Of a stretch of 64,000 nucleotides of DNA, positions 1 through 10,812 are shown piece by piece. Under the pieces are notes generated by a model. It was not told where the DNA came from, did no database searches, and saw only the letters and a program-made list of their open reading frames with translations. Origin of the DNA: Phylloscopus collybita. Taxonomy: Eukaryota > Chordata > Aves > Passeriformes > Phylloscopidae. The stretch covers positions 2,174,001-2,238,000 of the forward strand of contig JAJNNQ010000137.1 of the NCBI GenBank assembly GCA_027886175.1, given 5' to 3'. Each line of letters opens with the position of its first letter. Within the stretch, counting starts at the first letter, position 1. The translations under genes and the position numbers were made by a program.

Positions 1-849
1 GGTGTCAGGATCAGAATCCAGCTCTCTGCAAGGCATTTGGTGTTCAGTGCACTCCCAACCGCAGATCCAGAATATTTTCCTTCTGCTGGTCACTGACAAT
101 TTTACAAGTCACCTTCTTTACCTCTGAACGGTGTCTCCCCACGTATAATCAGAATTATAACATACACGTAATTTCTCCATCTATTTCTTCCTCAAATGAG
201 TGGTTTTCGCACAGCTTTCAAGGGTTTCCAGCACAGAAAACTGTTCTTTTATCAAACTGCTCTTAAATTGGGCACAAATGTTTCATTTATGCTTTTAAAT
301 TTACAGCACATCACAGGCCTAGGGCTTATTACTGACAGGGCTTAAACCTGAATGAAATTAATAGGACTACACAAATCAAACAGGTGCTGAAATATCTGGG
401 TAGTGATTTATAGAAGTCAACAAAATCAACATTTCTGCTTTCAGGGTAACGTTAGTAGTACTTGAAGGGAGGAGCAGCATTTTGGTGTCCAGAGAAAATA
501 CAGAAAATTAAAGGTGGATCTCAAATATTGTCTGGAAAAGGAAAAAATTTGGGAGAGCAAGACTGGAGAAAATACCAAGAAGCAACTTTCTTGCTGGTAT
601 CAGGTTGATTACAACTTCCTACGGTGTCACAAAGGAACAGGGAGCTGTAAGAGGTGTCTGTGTTGCTTGTGTGGTGTTTCAGTCAGGAGCCAGCCCAGCA
701 CTGGCTCTGATTAGGGCCTGTAAGTGCTGTTATTATCATTAATAACAATCAGGATCCCCCAAATGGGGCTGGTGCAGCCCTGCTGTTCCCTGCACAGGAA
801 AGGCAAGGAAGACAGACTTTTTAGAAGGGCTTATGTTGTCCTTGTAAAT
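1..849. other. Unassigned AT-moderate DNA, no gene seen
   Basis: I see no coding exon with splice signals, no recognisable transposon and no simple repeat longer than a few units. Confidence 0.5.
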
Positions 850-1117
850 GTCACATTACAAGCTGGTTTTAACTGAAATAAATAGGTGTAGATTGGTATT
901 AGGAAGAAATACTTCCCTGTGAGGGTGGTGAGGCCCTGGCACAAGTTGACCAGAGAAGATGTGGCTGCCCCTGGATCCCTGGAAGTGTCCAAGGCCAGGC
1001 TGGACAGGGCTTGAAGCAACCTGGGATAGGAGAAAGTGTCCCTGCCCATGGCAGGGGGTGGAACTGGGTGACCTTTAAGTTCCCTTCCAACCCAAACCAT
1101 TCTGTGGTTCTGTGAAA
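850..1117 (+). mobile_element. CR1 LINE, 3' end fragment
   Basis: This is the 3' untranslated end of a chicken-repeat-1 retrotransposon in sense orientation. The diagnostic order is visible: TTAGGAAGAAAT, CCCTGTGAGGGTGGTGAGG, GGCTGCCCCTGGATCCCTGG, TCCAAGGCCAGGCTGGACAG, then CCAACCCAAACCATTCTGTG at the end. The element is 5'-truncated, as CR1 copies normally are, and has no coding capacity. Confidence 0.92.
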
Positions 1118-1590
1118 GATGATTCACAAATTGCACAAACTCATCTCACTACAAAGGCTTTGCCACCCTCTGTTTAAGAAGTGGAAGGGACACAGGATTT
1201 TTGCAGCCAGCTAACGTGGCATCAGGAACTTTCAGACTTTTGTGGTTTTGTGCTTGCTAAGATCATCTCCAGCTGCTGGTTCTCCAAACTCTCTGCTGCC
1301 TGTATGCATCAGGCCAGTCCCACTCTCTTCATAAATGTGCAATCCAAGGGCTGTTTGCTTGGGAGATTTCTTACAGCCAGAATTTCCCCAGGTGATGCTC
1401 GCTTCACTGCATGGTCCTAAATTATCCCCACGGCTCTTGATCCCACAAAAAGGCTCACACACACACTTCCAGAGGTGTGTCAGGTGTTTTGAACTGCAAA
1501 AAGCTGAGCAAAAATAATAATTCTGCCTTTTGGCCACAGAGTGATATAACCAAGTGCTCTGTTAGGGAAAGGTCTTCACCAAAATGTTCT
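1118..1590. other. Unassigned DNA between two CR1 fragments
   Basis: Only short chance open frames on both strands; no splice-flanked exon or repeat recognised. Confidence 0.45.
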
Positions 1591-1752
1591 GGGCCCCTCA
1601 GTTCAGGAAGGACACTGAGTGCTGTGTCCAGCTCTGGGCACTCAGTTCAGGAAGGACACTGAGTGCTGTGTCCAGCTCTGGGCACTCAGTTCAGGATGGA
1701 CATTGAGTGCTATGTCCAGCTCTGGCCCCTCAGTTCAGGATGGACACTGAGA
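1591..1752 (+). repeat. 44-45 bp minisatellite, about 3.7 copies, inside CR1
   Basis: Units begin at 1591, 1636, 1680 and 1724. Each starts GGGC(A/CC)CTCAGTTCAGGA and ends GTGTCCAGCTCT. Units 1 and 2 are nearly identical; units 3 and 4 share a GGATGGAC variant. The unit corresponds to the CR1 'stopped/typed GTCCAGCTCTGG' section, so it is a local expansion of CR1 sequence. Confidence 0.9.
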
Positions 1753-2213
1753 TGCTCAAACACATCCAGAGGAGGCAACGAGGCTGGTGAGGGGCTTGAA
1801 ACACAAACCCTGTGAGGAACCACTGAGGGAGCTGGGGATGTTCAGCCTGGAGAAAAGGAGACTCAGAGGTGACCTTGTCACTCTCCACAACTCCCTGAAG
1901 GGTGGCTGTGGTCAGCTGGGGGTTGGTCTCTTTCTCCAGGCAGCACTGACAGAAGGAGAGGACACAGCCTCAAGCTGACCAAGGGAAATACAGGTTGGAT
2001 ATCAGGAAAAAGTTTTTTACTGAGTGATAAAGTTCTGGAATGGTCTGCCTGGGGAGGTGGTAGAGTCACCATCCCTGGATCTGTTTACAAAAAGCCTGGA
2101 TGTGGCACTGGTGCTGTGGTTTAGTTGAGGTGTTAGGGCTGGGTTGGACTCGATGATCTTGGAGGTCTCTTCCAAGTCAATCATTCTGTGATTCTGTGTG
2201 ATTCTGTGAAAAT
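1591..2213 (+). mobile_element. CR1 LINE fragment with internal minisatellite
   Basis: A 3' CR1 fragment of a different subfamily from the 850-1117 copy. It contains AGAGGAGGCAACGAGGCTGG, CAGCCTGGAGAAAAGGAGAC, a GATATCAGGAAAAAGTT block and a tail reading GGACTCGATGATCTTGGAGG followed by ATTCTGTG octamers near 2190. The 5' part has been expanded into about 3.7 tandem 44-bp units, listed separately. No intact ORF2. Confidence 0.9.
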
Positions 2214-2868
2214 ACGCACCTTCCTGCACCGTGGCCATCCCTCCCTGGGGCAAATGCCTTCAGAACAACAAACAGCCAGACTTATTTAGGATTCTGGCTT
2301 ATCAAGGCACTGGCAACTTGCAGCAACTGCGTCTTACTAGCTGGTGATATTCACCTGCCTCCATGTGGGGCTGGGATAGGCTCAGGCCCATAATGTCCTG
2401 ATCTAACTAGTGATGTTGCCACCTCTCTTCATTCCTTTCTCCACGCCTGCCACCCACCTGGCTGCAGCACTTCCCCAGCTCTGTTTCACCCCAGCACCTC
2501 CAGCAGCTTTTCCCTCTCCCACCCCCATTCCCTGCACCTCCTGAATGTCCATTCTCCATTTCCTCTGGGTGCCACCCCCAGTTTCCCTTCCCCCAGCTCC
2601 ACAGCACCTTGTAGGTGACGTCCCTGGGTGGTCAGGGACGAACATCCCCTCCTTCCCCCACAGATTCTTCACGCCCTATTTATTCCTTCTCTGCCCCCAG
2701 CCCCCAGAGGAGGTCTCTGCAAGTGCCTGGCTGGGGACAAGCTGAGCTGTGCCATCATCCATCACAGTGACAGACACGCCGTGGAAGGGCCTGGTGGCAC
2801 AGAGCCAGGGCTAATGGCCCGAGACACGGCTTGCCTTTACTCCCAGCTGCTTTGGGAGCACTTCCAGG
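2214..2868. other. Unassigned DNA, C-rich in the middle
   Basis: 2400-2720 is unusually rich in CCCC and CTCC runs on the plus strand. This makes open frames on both strands, none with a splice or codon pattern I would call coding. Confidence 0.4.
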
Positions 2869-3420
2869 TGTCAGCTCCAGCTCCCCGTGGCCCCTGAGGG
2901 AAGGATGAGGTGGTTCAAGGCAGGGGGAGATTTGTAACAGTGGAGCTTGGGAACAAAAGCTGCCAACAGCTCTTTGGTTGTGCCACAATCAAGACACAGT
3001 GACTTTGAAACCCTTCCCCTGTGCCCCAGGAGAGCTGTGGTTAATGGTCGTGCTCTGTCCAGAAACCAGGGCTTCTCATGGATGACCATTTCTCCTCCAG
3101 CATGGAATGGCCACAGCTCTGCTGTAGCCCTCGTTTGTGCCTGAGATGTTTTGGTTTTTCTGAAACTCTTTTCCCAGAGAGTTTTCTGTCAACAAGAGAC
3201 ATGTTTTTCCTAACTGTAACCTTTGTTTACATTTCTTTCCCTAGGAGGGACTTCGTCTTGATGTCCCTCTGGTCTGACCAATGTGATTGAAGAGGTTTGT
3301 CCTTTCACCAATTGGGTTGGTCTCTGTAGAACAGTATAAAAGGGAAGAAATTGCTGGAAATAAACACAGTCATTGTCAGCCTTCTGAAGTCGGGGTCTGT
3401 GTCATTGTGGTCTTCAACAG
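2869..3420 (+). mobile_element. LTR-like unit, copy 1 of tandem array
   Basis: The 552-bp unit starts TGTCAGCTCCAGCTCC and ends TCTTCAACA followed by one G. Near its end it has a TATA-like CAGTATAAAAGGG, then GGAAATAAACACAG (AATAAA) and a further ~60 bp. This TATA-then-AATAAA order near the 3' edge is the layout of a retroviral LTR in plus orientation. Copy 2 starts directly after it. The family is not identified. Confidence 0.7.
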
Positions 3421-3968
3421 TGTCACCAGCTCCTGCTCCCTGTGGCCCCTGAAGGAAGGATGAGGTGGTTCAAGGCAGGGGGAGATTTGTAACAGTGGAG
3501 CTTGGGAACAAAAGCTGCCAACAGCTCTTTGGTTGTGCCACAATCAAGACACGGTGACTTTGAAACCCTTCCCCTGTGCCCCAGGAGAGCTGTGGTTTGT
3601 GGTCGTGCTCTGTCCAGAAACCAGGGCTTCTCATGGATGACCATTTCTCCTCCAGCATGGAATGGCCACAGCTCTGCTGTAGCCCTCGTTTGTGCCTGAG
3701 ATGTTTTGGTTTTTCTGAAACTCTTTTCAGAGTTTTCTGTCAACAAGAGATGAGTTTTTCTTACTATAACCTTTGTTTACATTCCTTTCCCTAGAAGGGA
3801 CTTCTTGATGTCCCTCTGGTCTGACCAATGTGATTGAAGAAGTTTGTCCATCTTTCACCAATTGGGTTGGTCTCTGTAGAACAGTATAAAAGGGAAGAAA
3901 TTGCTGGAAATAAACAGTCATTGTCAGCCTTCTGAAGTCGCAGTCAGTGTCCTTGTGGTCTTTAACAG
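3421..3968 (+). mobile_element. LTR-like unit, copy 2 of tandem array
   Basis: A 548-bp near-identical repeat of copy 1, beginning TGTCACCAGCTCC and ending TTTAACAG. It carries the same TATA box (CAGTATAAAAGGG) and AATAAA. Differences from copy 1 are scattered substitutions and short indels, for example 4 bp missing near 3728 and a CCA insertion at the start. Confidence 0.7.
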
Positions 3969-4226
3969 TGTCACCAGTTCCAGCTCCCTGTGGCCCCTGA
4001 GGGAAGGATGAGGTGGTTCAAGGCAGGGGGAGATTCATAATGGTGGAGCTTGGGAGCAAAAGCTGCCAACAGCTCTTTGGTTGTGCCACAATCAAGGCAC
4101 GGTGACTTTGAAACCCCTCCCCTGTGCCCCAGGAGAGCTGTGGTTTGTGGTCATGCTCTGTCCAGAGCCCAGGGCTTCTCATGGGTGACCATTTCTCCTC
4201 CAGCATGAAATGGCCACAGCTCTGCT
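3969..4226 (+). mobile_element. LTR-like unit, copy 3, truncated
   Basis: The first ~258 bp of the same unit (TGTCACCAGTTCCAGCTCC onward). Similarity stops sharply after GCCACAGCTCTGCT at 4226, so the TATA and AATAAA part is missing. Confidence 0.7.
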
Positions 4227-5194
4227 CTGGTTCATCAGAGTAGATGGAATAAGCATGGCATCAACGTTTGGAGCAAAATTACCTAGTATTTTAGATCTGG
4301 GGATATCTCTTCTCCCTGAGGTCAGGTGTTCCTGTCCTTCCATGGATTATCCCATGGTATTTCTCTCTGGTTCACCTATGGAGACAGCAGGAAACACCAA
4401 TGGGACCAAGAGGAGTCTGTTTGGCTGAATCTGGCCTTTGCTCTCTGTGGCTTTGCCTTCACAGAGAGCCAGAAACAGTTTCTTTTGCTCCCTGTTTTAT
4501 TTCCTTCTTCCACAGCCTTCAGATAAATGCCGTTACACAGCCTTTATTTCTTAAATGGCCTCTCTTGCAGAGGGAGAGATGATCTTGTCAAAACTGAGTA
4601 AAACCCCATTTTCACCATGAATCTGCGAGGTAACAAAAATGTGAGGGAACTGTGAAATGCCACGGCACCAAAAACTGAGTGTTCCTGCACTCAGCTCAAG
4701 GACTTTGCCTTCCATCATCTCAGCCCCTGGGGGTTTACCTGATCATCACTGCTGGCACTTCCCCTGACGTGTTCACTGATGGATTTGCTGCCCCTCACTT
4801 GCACAGACAGATTGGTTATCCCTGATGTGGGGCTGGGATGGGTCCCTTGCAATCCCATCCTTTGCAGAGGGCTCGGAAAGGAAAGGTCTTTAAGGGGCAC
4901 CAAGAACTGAGTGAATCTAATTTGTGTGAGGTGAAACCACAGAGATCACTTTGAACTTTCAGGCAGCAAAAATGCTGTGATCCGGTATAAAAATTATCTG
5001 TGTGGGAGTGGGTCTGTAGGAGATGGAGCCATCAGTGCCAGTGCTCACCAGACAGCCAACAGAAGGCTCCATAAAACCATCACCTATTCCACCTACCATG
5101 AGCCACAGAGGACGCCCCAGTGTCTTCAGGGTGACATTAAAACCCTGCAACATCTGTAAATCCTTCTGTGAATACAGCTCACAGGGTTCTCAGC
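4227..5194. other. Unassigned DNA 3' of the LTR array
   Basis: Because it follows the truncated third unit, this could be internal provirus or plain flank. I recognise no gag, pol or env motif. Only short open frames are present. Confidence 0.35.
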
Positions 5195-5316
5195 CACGGA
5201 AATGTTCAAAAAACGAGTGGACGTGGAAATTTGTGCTCTGGTTTGGTGCTGTTCAAAGGTTAGACTTGCTGATCTTGGAGGTCTTTTCCAACCTTCATGA
5301 TCCTATGATTCTGTGT
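5195..5316 (+). mobile_element. CR1 LINE tail, short
   Basis: Shows GTTCAAAAAACGAGTGGACG, then GCTGATCTTGGAGGTCTTTT, then CCTATGATTCTGTG, which is the extreme 3' end of a CR1 copy in sense orientation. Confidence 0.85.
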
Positions 5317-5648
5317 GCAGCACATTGATGGGCCCAATTGATTCCCCTCCCTTTTCCTTTCCTGATGTTGGGACAAAAGCTGTGACCTGTGGGGGAGGCA
5401 GACACTCACTGACTGATCCAGGCATGGCAGGGTTTCTAGGGGCTGTAAGAGTCTTCTCTTTTCACCTTTTGTATGTGTGACATCCCCACCTGCATCCCCA
5501 TTCTCTGATCCCAAAAGCCAAAAAAAACTCTGCTGCCTCTGCTGGTTGCTTGGCTCAAATGAAATCAACCTTTCTTCCAGCTCCAGATTCTGTTTGCATC
5601 CCCTTCCAGGCTCATTCACTGCTCTCAAAGCTGAGATGAAGGGAAAAG

Positions 5649-5680
<32 letters not shown>

Positions 5681-5826
5681 GAGAAGTTAGCAACATTTGA
5701 AAGCAATTTAACCAGAGAACAACTTTTAAATGAAGCCATTTAAGGCCAGATCCTCCCAGCTGTCTGGGTGTCCCTGCTGAGCCCACTGCAAATCAGAGTT
5801 CAGGACATCCCTGTCACCGACTGCAG
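5317..5826. other. Intergenic or intronic DNA with A-run
   Basis: Apart from the A-run at 5649-5677 nothing is recognisable. If 5827-5970 is a real exon this is intron. Confidence 0.35.
5649..5677 (+). repeat. (A)29 run
   Basis: Uninterrupted adenine run within an A/G-rich stretch. No polyadenylation signal or retrocopy body is recognised upstream. Confidence 0.98.
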
Positions 5827-5970
5827 GCTGCCAGGGAAGATGCATTAGCCAGCAACGTCCAGAGCATGATTAATCTCTCCCTCCTCATTCGGATGCTGCT
5901 GCAGTTGCCACAGATGTTCAAGAGCCTCCTGGCAGTGACAGATCCCTGCGTGGTCCTGACTCCTTACCAG
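5827..5970 (+). CDS. Candidate internal exon, unassigned (144 bp, GC-AG type)
   Basis: The segment is bounded by a good acceptor, a pyrimidine-rich CCCTGTCACCGACTGCAG ending at 5826, and by CAG|GCAAGT, the usual form of a GC donor. It is 144 bp, exactly 48 codons, and open in one phase. The peptide begins AAREDALASN, has a hydrophobic centre (LLIRMLLQLPQM) and ends CVVLTPYQ. Codon choice is vertebrate-like: CTG, CTC, GTG, CAG and AAG dominate. I do not recognise the protein family. The opposite strand is also open here, so coding on plus is an inference from splice sites and codon bias. No second exon of the same gene was found on this strand. Alternatives are a conserved pseudogene exon or chance. 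Confidence 0.33.
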
Positions 5971-6239
5971 GCAAGTAATGACAAGAGGCACAGATTCCCA
6001 GGGCTGTGTCAGCTGGATTTTATAGTTTTTTTGGGGTTTTTTTTGGTTTTTTTCCTCCTCTGGAAAGTTCTGCATTATTTTCTGGGACATCTCTCTATGA
6101 GTTGTGATGTGTTCAAATCGCATGTCAGTTCTTTCCCACAGCTCACAGGGGTAGATTGGGAGATCTGGGGAAAACATCCTCCTTTCTCATCATCCCAACC
6201 TGGAACTTCCCAGAGGAGGAGGAGGAGGAAGAGGAAGGT

Positions 6240-6690
6240 TGTATCAGAGCGACAGGATACACAAGGAGGGGAGCCCAGGACCTGTGTTTTACCTCTGTGA
6301 AAAACGACGTTTCACCTTTTTATATTAATTTGTAAGTTTAATAAAAATAAAATAAAATAGAATAAAAATAGACAATTAGGAGACAGAAGAAGATAGCTCT
6401 CAGCTGAGGGTGTAAACCAACACACCACCTATTCCAGATTTCTCGGTATTTAAGAATCTTGGTGTTACATATTCAAAAAGAGACTAATGCATATTTAAAC
6501 ATCTGTTTTGTTTATCAGTTTCAAGGGTCCCCAAGTATTGTAGCTTCTTTATCTGTTCTTGGTGTCTTGCAGTCGACGTAGGTGCCATAAATCTTTCTTG
6601 GCCATAAAGGTTCAATTGTTCTTTATCAGCAATCTTCTTTCACAGGAATGCCAGGAGACCCTTCTGGCTTCTGTCTAGTTAGAAGTTACA
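6240..6690 (-). mobile_element. Possible LTR, minus strand, boundaries uncertain
   Basis: Read on the minus strand, the block starts TGTAACTTCTAACTAG and is AT-rich. It contains a TTTTATTAAACTTAC (ATTAAA) polyadenylation-like site near 6340, and after it GC-richer sequence with TGTATCCTGTCGC. That order fits U3-R-U5 of an ERV LTR. I found no convincing target-site duplication, so this may be another kind of AT-rich repeat. Confidence 0.35.
6341..6372 (+). repeat. A-rich (AAAAT)n-like low-complexity tract
   Basis: Imperfect repeats of AAAAT/AATAA within the AT-rich block. Confidence 0.7.
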
Positions 6691-7070
6691 AAAAAACAAC
6701 CCTCATCTCTACTTTGTTACTATTAGGAAATATACCTTCATTACCTTTTTAAACTCCACAAATAAAAGAAAATACAGTACAACCTTCTTACATTATAACA
6801 TTCATCTCAATATTTGCGAAAAGCCAACTCCAAAATATGCCTTTATAACATCTCCAATCATTATTTTATCTTTAGGGAGAACTGGCCAATCCTGCAGGAA
6901 GCTTTGCTTTCCTTGCATTTCCCTTCCTGGCATGGGAGCACAGCTAAGAGCCTGCAGTGGGGCTGAGCCTGCACCTCCTGGGAGCCCATGGACCACCATG
7001 GACCAAGCATGAGGTGGGGGAAGCCATCCCCTGGGAGCAGGGGAAGTGACTGGTCCTTCAGGGTCTGTGA
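6691..7070. other. Unassigned DNA
   Basis: No exon or repeat recognised. Confidence 0.35.
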
Positions 7071-7247
7071 GAGCCACAGAATCACTGAACAGTTTGGGTT
7101 GGAAGGGACAAGAAATACCAGCTTGTTCCAACCCCCTGCCATGGGCAGGGATGTCACCCACTAGACCAGGTTGCTCCAAGCCCCATCCAAACTGGGTGAA
7201 GACTTCCAGGGATGGAGCAGCCACAGCTCCTCTGGGCAAAATCCCCC
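7071..7247 (-). mobile_element. CR1 LINE, 3' end fragment
   Basis: Antisense CR1: CACAGAATCACTGAACAG, GGGTTGGAAGGGAC, CCCCTGCCATGGGCAGGGAT, CACTAGACCAGGTTGCTCC and CTTCCAGGGATGGAGCAGCC appear in that order. Confidence 0.9.
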
Positions 7248-7513
7248 TCACTGCTCAGTGAGTTCTCAGGATGCCCCTCACTGCCCTCAGGTTTGCTTCC
7301 CATGCCCATAAACATGGGCTCTGCCCTGCAAGGTGACTTTCCTTGGTATCAAAACCAGAAGATCCTGTCTGACCTCCAGAGAAATCTGACCACTCTGTCT
7401 TACATGAGGCAGGCAAAGTTTTTCTCTCATTCTTTAAAGGTCTCAAGAGCAGGACTTATCAACTTATCTCGCTCCTTGCCCAAGACGATTCATTTTGCTG
7501 ATGATCCATCCCA

Positions 7514-7557
<44 letters not shown>

Positions 7558-8284
7558 AAACAAACATGACAAGTTTGTTTCACATTTTCATTTTAAATTT
7601 TCCACCTTCATTCATTTTCCACCTTCCCCTTCAAGCCATCAAATCTCATTTTGCATTTTCTGCCAGCTGCGTTCAGACAGCGCTGACAAGAGCCTTCAAA
7701 GGAAAACCCTTCAGCTCCTCCTCCTCAAGTACAACCCTGTTTACAAATCAGCAATGAACTTATTTGTGTAGCATTACAGAGCTGCAACCCCTGCTTGTCA
7801 GACAAAAAGTCACTCAAAATTCTTCCCGCTTCTCGTATTATATCCAGCAAGGTGTATCCCACTGTCAGAGATGAAATCTTAGCAGCAACCACGAGAAAAA
7901 AATTACTCCCCACACTGCAGTGGCCGTGCAAGCCTGAAATGTGTGGAATGTCATGTGCATGTAAAATACTTCTGGACTCTGTGGATAAAATCCTGATGTG
8001 GAGAGAGGCAGCTGTGAAGCAGGAGGACTCCAGCAGGTCCTGAGACTCTGAGTCTCCTTTTCCGTGGATGTTGCTGCCTTTCAGCTCTCTCTTAGCTCTC
8101 ATTCAAAGGGGAAAATATCCACAGGGCTTATCCAACCTGTTTTTAGCCAGATCCAGGACATGTGGCTGCATCCCATCCTTGGCACTCTTTAAGGTCAGAA
8201 CTTTTGGGTCCTAAATCAAGAAGCCTCATGCACTCCCCAGGCTGTAAAGGCAGCTGAGGGTGATTAGCCCAAAGAGAGGTGCCT
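7248..8284. other. Unassigned DNA with (A)40
   Basis: Contains the A-run at 7516-7555. No AATAAA is seen just upstream of it and no source gene is recognised. No exon found. Confidence 0.4.
7516..7555 (+). repeat. (A)40 run
   Basis: Uninterrupted adenine run. Confidence 0.98.
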
Positions 8285-8601
8285 ATCTTATGCTTTAAAT
8301 TGAAAGAAAGTAGGTTTAGGTTGGGTTTTAGGAAGAAATTGTTCCCTGTGAGGGTGGGGAGGCCCTGACACAGGGTACCCAGAGAAGCTGTGGCTGCCCC
8401 TGGGTCCCTGGAAGTGTCCAAGGTCAAGTTGGATGGGGCTTGGAAAAACCTGGGATAATGAGAGGTGTCCCTGCCCTTGGCAGGAGAGTTGTAATCAGGT
8501 GATCTTCCTTCCAACCCAAACCACTCCATGATTCTGTGATTCCATGATTCCATGATTCTGTGATTCCATGATTCTGTGATTCCATGATTCCGTGATTCTG
8601 T
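8285..8601 (+). mobile_element. CR1 LINE 3' end with expanded octamer tail
   Basis: A sense CR1 3' region (TTAGGAAGAAATTGTTCCCT, GTGAGGGTGGGGAGGCCCTG, GGCTGCCCCTGGGTCCCTGG, CCAACCCAAACCACTCC) followed by an unusually long run of the CR1 terminal octamer, alternating GATTCTGT and GATTCCAT. Confidence 0.93.
8525..8601 (+). repeat. CR1 terminal octamer array, about 9 units
   Basis: Roughly nine units of an 8-bp motif, GATTCTGT or GATTCCAT, with one GATTCCGT, in a partly alternating order. Confidence 0.9.
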
Positions 8602-10539
8602 GCCCACACCCAGCCAGAGAAATTCCAGGCAGTTCCTGGGTTTGCAGAGGAATCCCTCAGTGGTGCAGCAGATGCAAACAGAGCCAGCAGCATCTGCAGA
8701 GGGCAGGACCCCAGGTCTCTGAGGCACAGCTGTCTCCACTCCTCTCAGGGGGTTGAGTATCTCCAAGCTCTGGTACAAGCCATGATTGCCAGTTGCTTTG
8801 ATGCTGATTAAAAAATGCGTCAAAGGAACCCCCGGGAGCCCAAGTCGTGCTGGCACTGCTTCCTTATGGTACGAGATGTGATGGATCCTGTCTCAGGCAT
8901 GATCTTGGGAATAATATCCAGCCTCTCCCATCTGTCTTCCACTCCCATATATTCCCTGATAACTCTTCCTCTGTAACTGGTGTGAAATTGAGTTTCTTTG
9001 CAGGTCAGCACAATCTCGTCTCGTGTTGGCGAGGAGGTAAACACAGTTTGAAGTTTGGGACATGCATGTTCTGTAAATTAACTTTTCCTGGGAACAAGCA
9101 CAGGGAAGGGCTGATCAGGTGATTGAGGGGCAGCAAGGCAAGTTTGAGGAGAGGAGATTCACCACGTTTCATTTCCTGAAGGAAGTTATCACTCAGAAAA
9201 ATCCCACTGGACTGCATAAAAACAAGGGAAGGTGGTAAAACCTCTTCAGACAAGTGACAGGAGGGGCAGGACTGACACCATGAACACATAAAGAGAGATC
9301 AGAGAGCTCATGAATAAATTTGGGCTGATAATTAAGGAAAATCAGTTAAATCATCACAACTAGAAGGTTTAGAGGAGCTAACAGAGGAGACAGGGAAAGA
9401 AACCAAGCTGCTTAAATGGATCTTAATGCCTTTATTTAAAAGATTTTATAGCATAGATATCATGACAGCAGAGGGCCGAGGCACCTCACCTGGTCTTGTG
9501 TCCCTAAACCCACCCCTCTTTACTCCATCTTCTGTTTCCATGCAGAAATGCACAATAAAGGAGCCAAAAACTCCACAGCAGCCGAGCCCAGCCTGGCTGA
9601 AGTCAGGCCAAAGCAGGGCTAAGATTTAGCACCGAGGCTTGGGAGGAAGGAGCAGGTGGAAGTACCTCACATCCCAGACAACCTCCTGATTTATGCTGGC
9701 AGCCAGGGCGAGCCAAAGGGAGGACTTCATAATTCCTAGGCCACTAATCTCACCATCATTTAACATCCAGGAGGGGATGGATCCTTCTTTTTCCACGGGG
9801 GGTGGGTCTGTCTGGCTGAGAAATGTGAGTGCCAGAGAGAGCAGCCATCCATTTAACTTTCTGAGCCAGCTCCTCTCTGGCTGTGCTGTTGGCTTCTCGG
9901 TCCAACCCAGCCCACAGCCCCATTCCTACTGCCCTTCCCTGCTTCCAGAGTTCCCACACCTCCCTGCCAAGCCTTTCCCCAGCACCTCAACATGCCAGGA
10001 GTGCTCCTGTCTTCCCTGCAAGACGAGTTTTTCCTGCTTATTGCTGGGTGTTGAAGGCAGTTCTCCTTCTCCTGACCTCTGCGGCGCCGGCTCATCCATG
10101 CAGAGAAAGTGGATGCATATCCCATTATCCCTTGAAGTGTTTTATGGCTTATGTTTAAAGCTTTGGGCTCTTCAGAGTTTGGACCCAATTTTAGGATCAC
10201 GATGCCTCTTAAGGGGGAAAGTGATGGGATGTTATCTGAAAATCACACTAACCATCAGAAGACAGATAAAAATATTTCTTTTATTTATTTAATCTGAAAT
10301 CTGAACTAGATGGTACAGCTGGAAAAAATGAATAAGGAAAAAAACCCCCAAATAACAGAACAAAGAAACAAACAAACCAACCACAAATATACCTAGAATT
10401 TAAATGATGTGAAAAACCATCTTTTTCTCTGAATGGTTCACCTAGCAAGAGGACAGACATTTCCAGAGCTTCCCACACAATCCTTACTCCTTGGAGGAGC
10501 CCTTTCGGGGGATGCTCTGAAGAGGAACTGTTTACAAGG
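8602..10539. other. Unassigned DNA
   Basis: No transposon recognised. Longer open frames at 9693-10292 (plus) and 9853-10200 (minus) overlap, have no splice logic and are proline/serine-rich by composition; I do not call them genes. Confidence 0.4.
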
Positions 10540-10812
10540 GAGTGAAATGATAGGAAATAGTGGCTTGAAACTAATAGTGGGCAGGTCTTGATGGGATATT
10601 AAAAAGAATTTTTTCCCTGTGAAGGTGGGGAGGCCCTGGCACAGGGTGCCCAGAGCAGCTGTGACTGCCCCTGGATCCATGGAGGTGTCCAAGGCCAGGT
10701 TGGATGGGGCTTGGAGCAGCCTGGAATAGTGGAAGGTGTCTCATGGCAGGGGTGGCATTGGATGAACTTTAAGAACCATTCCATCCCAAATTTTTCAAGG
10801 ATTCTATGACCA
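10540..10812 (+). mobile_element. CR1 LINE, 3' end fragment
   Basis: Shows CCCTGTGAAGGTGGGGAGGC, GTGCCCAGAGCAGCTGTGAC, TCCAAGGCCAGGTTGGATGG, and a degraded tail GGATTCTATGAC. Confidence 0.9.

Noticed and set aside
3290..3370. TATAAAAGGG at 3340 as a host gene promoter
   Set aside because: It is repeated in copy 2 of the LTR-like array and lies in LTR position, so it belongs to the element.
7440..7560. (A)40 as a retrocopy tail
   Set aside because: No polyadenylation signal just upstream, no recognisable transcript and no flanking duplication.
8143..8856. 237-codon minus frame
   Set aside because: It runs antisense through a CR1 tail and its octamer array; the middle is repeated H/G/I/M/E/S/W/N residues from the octamers.
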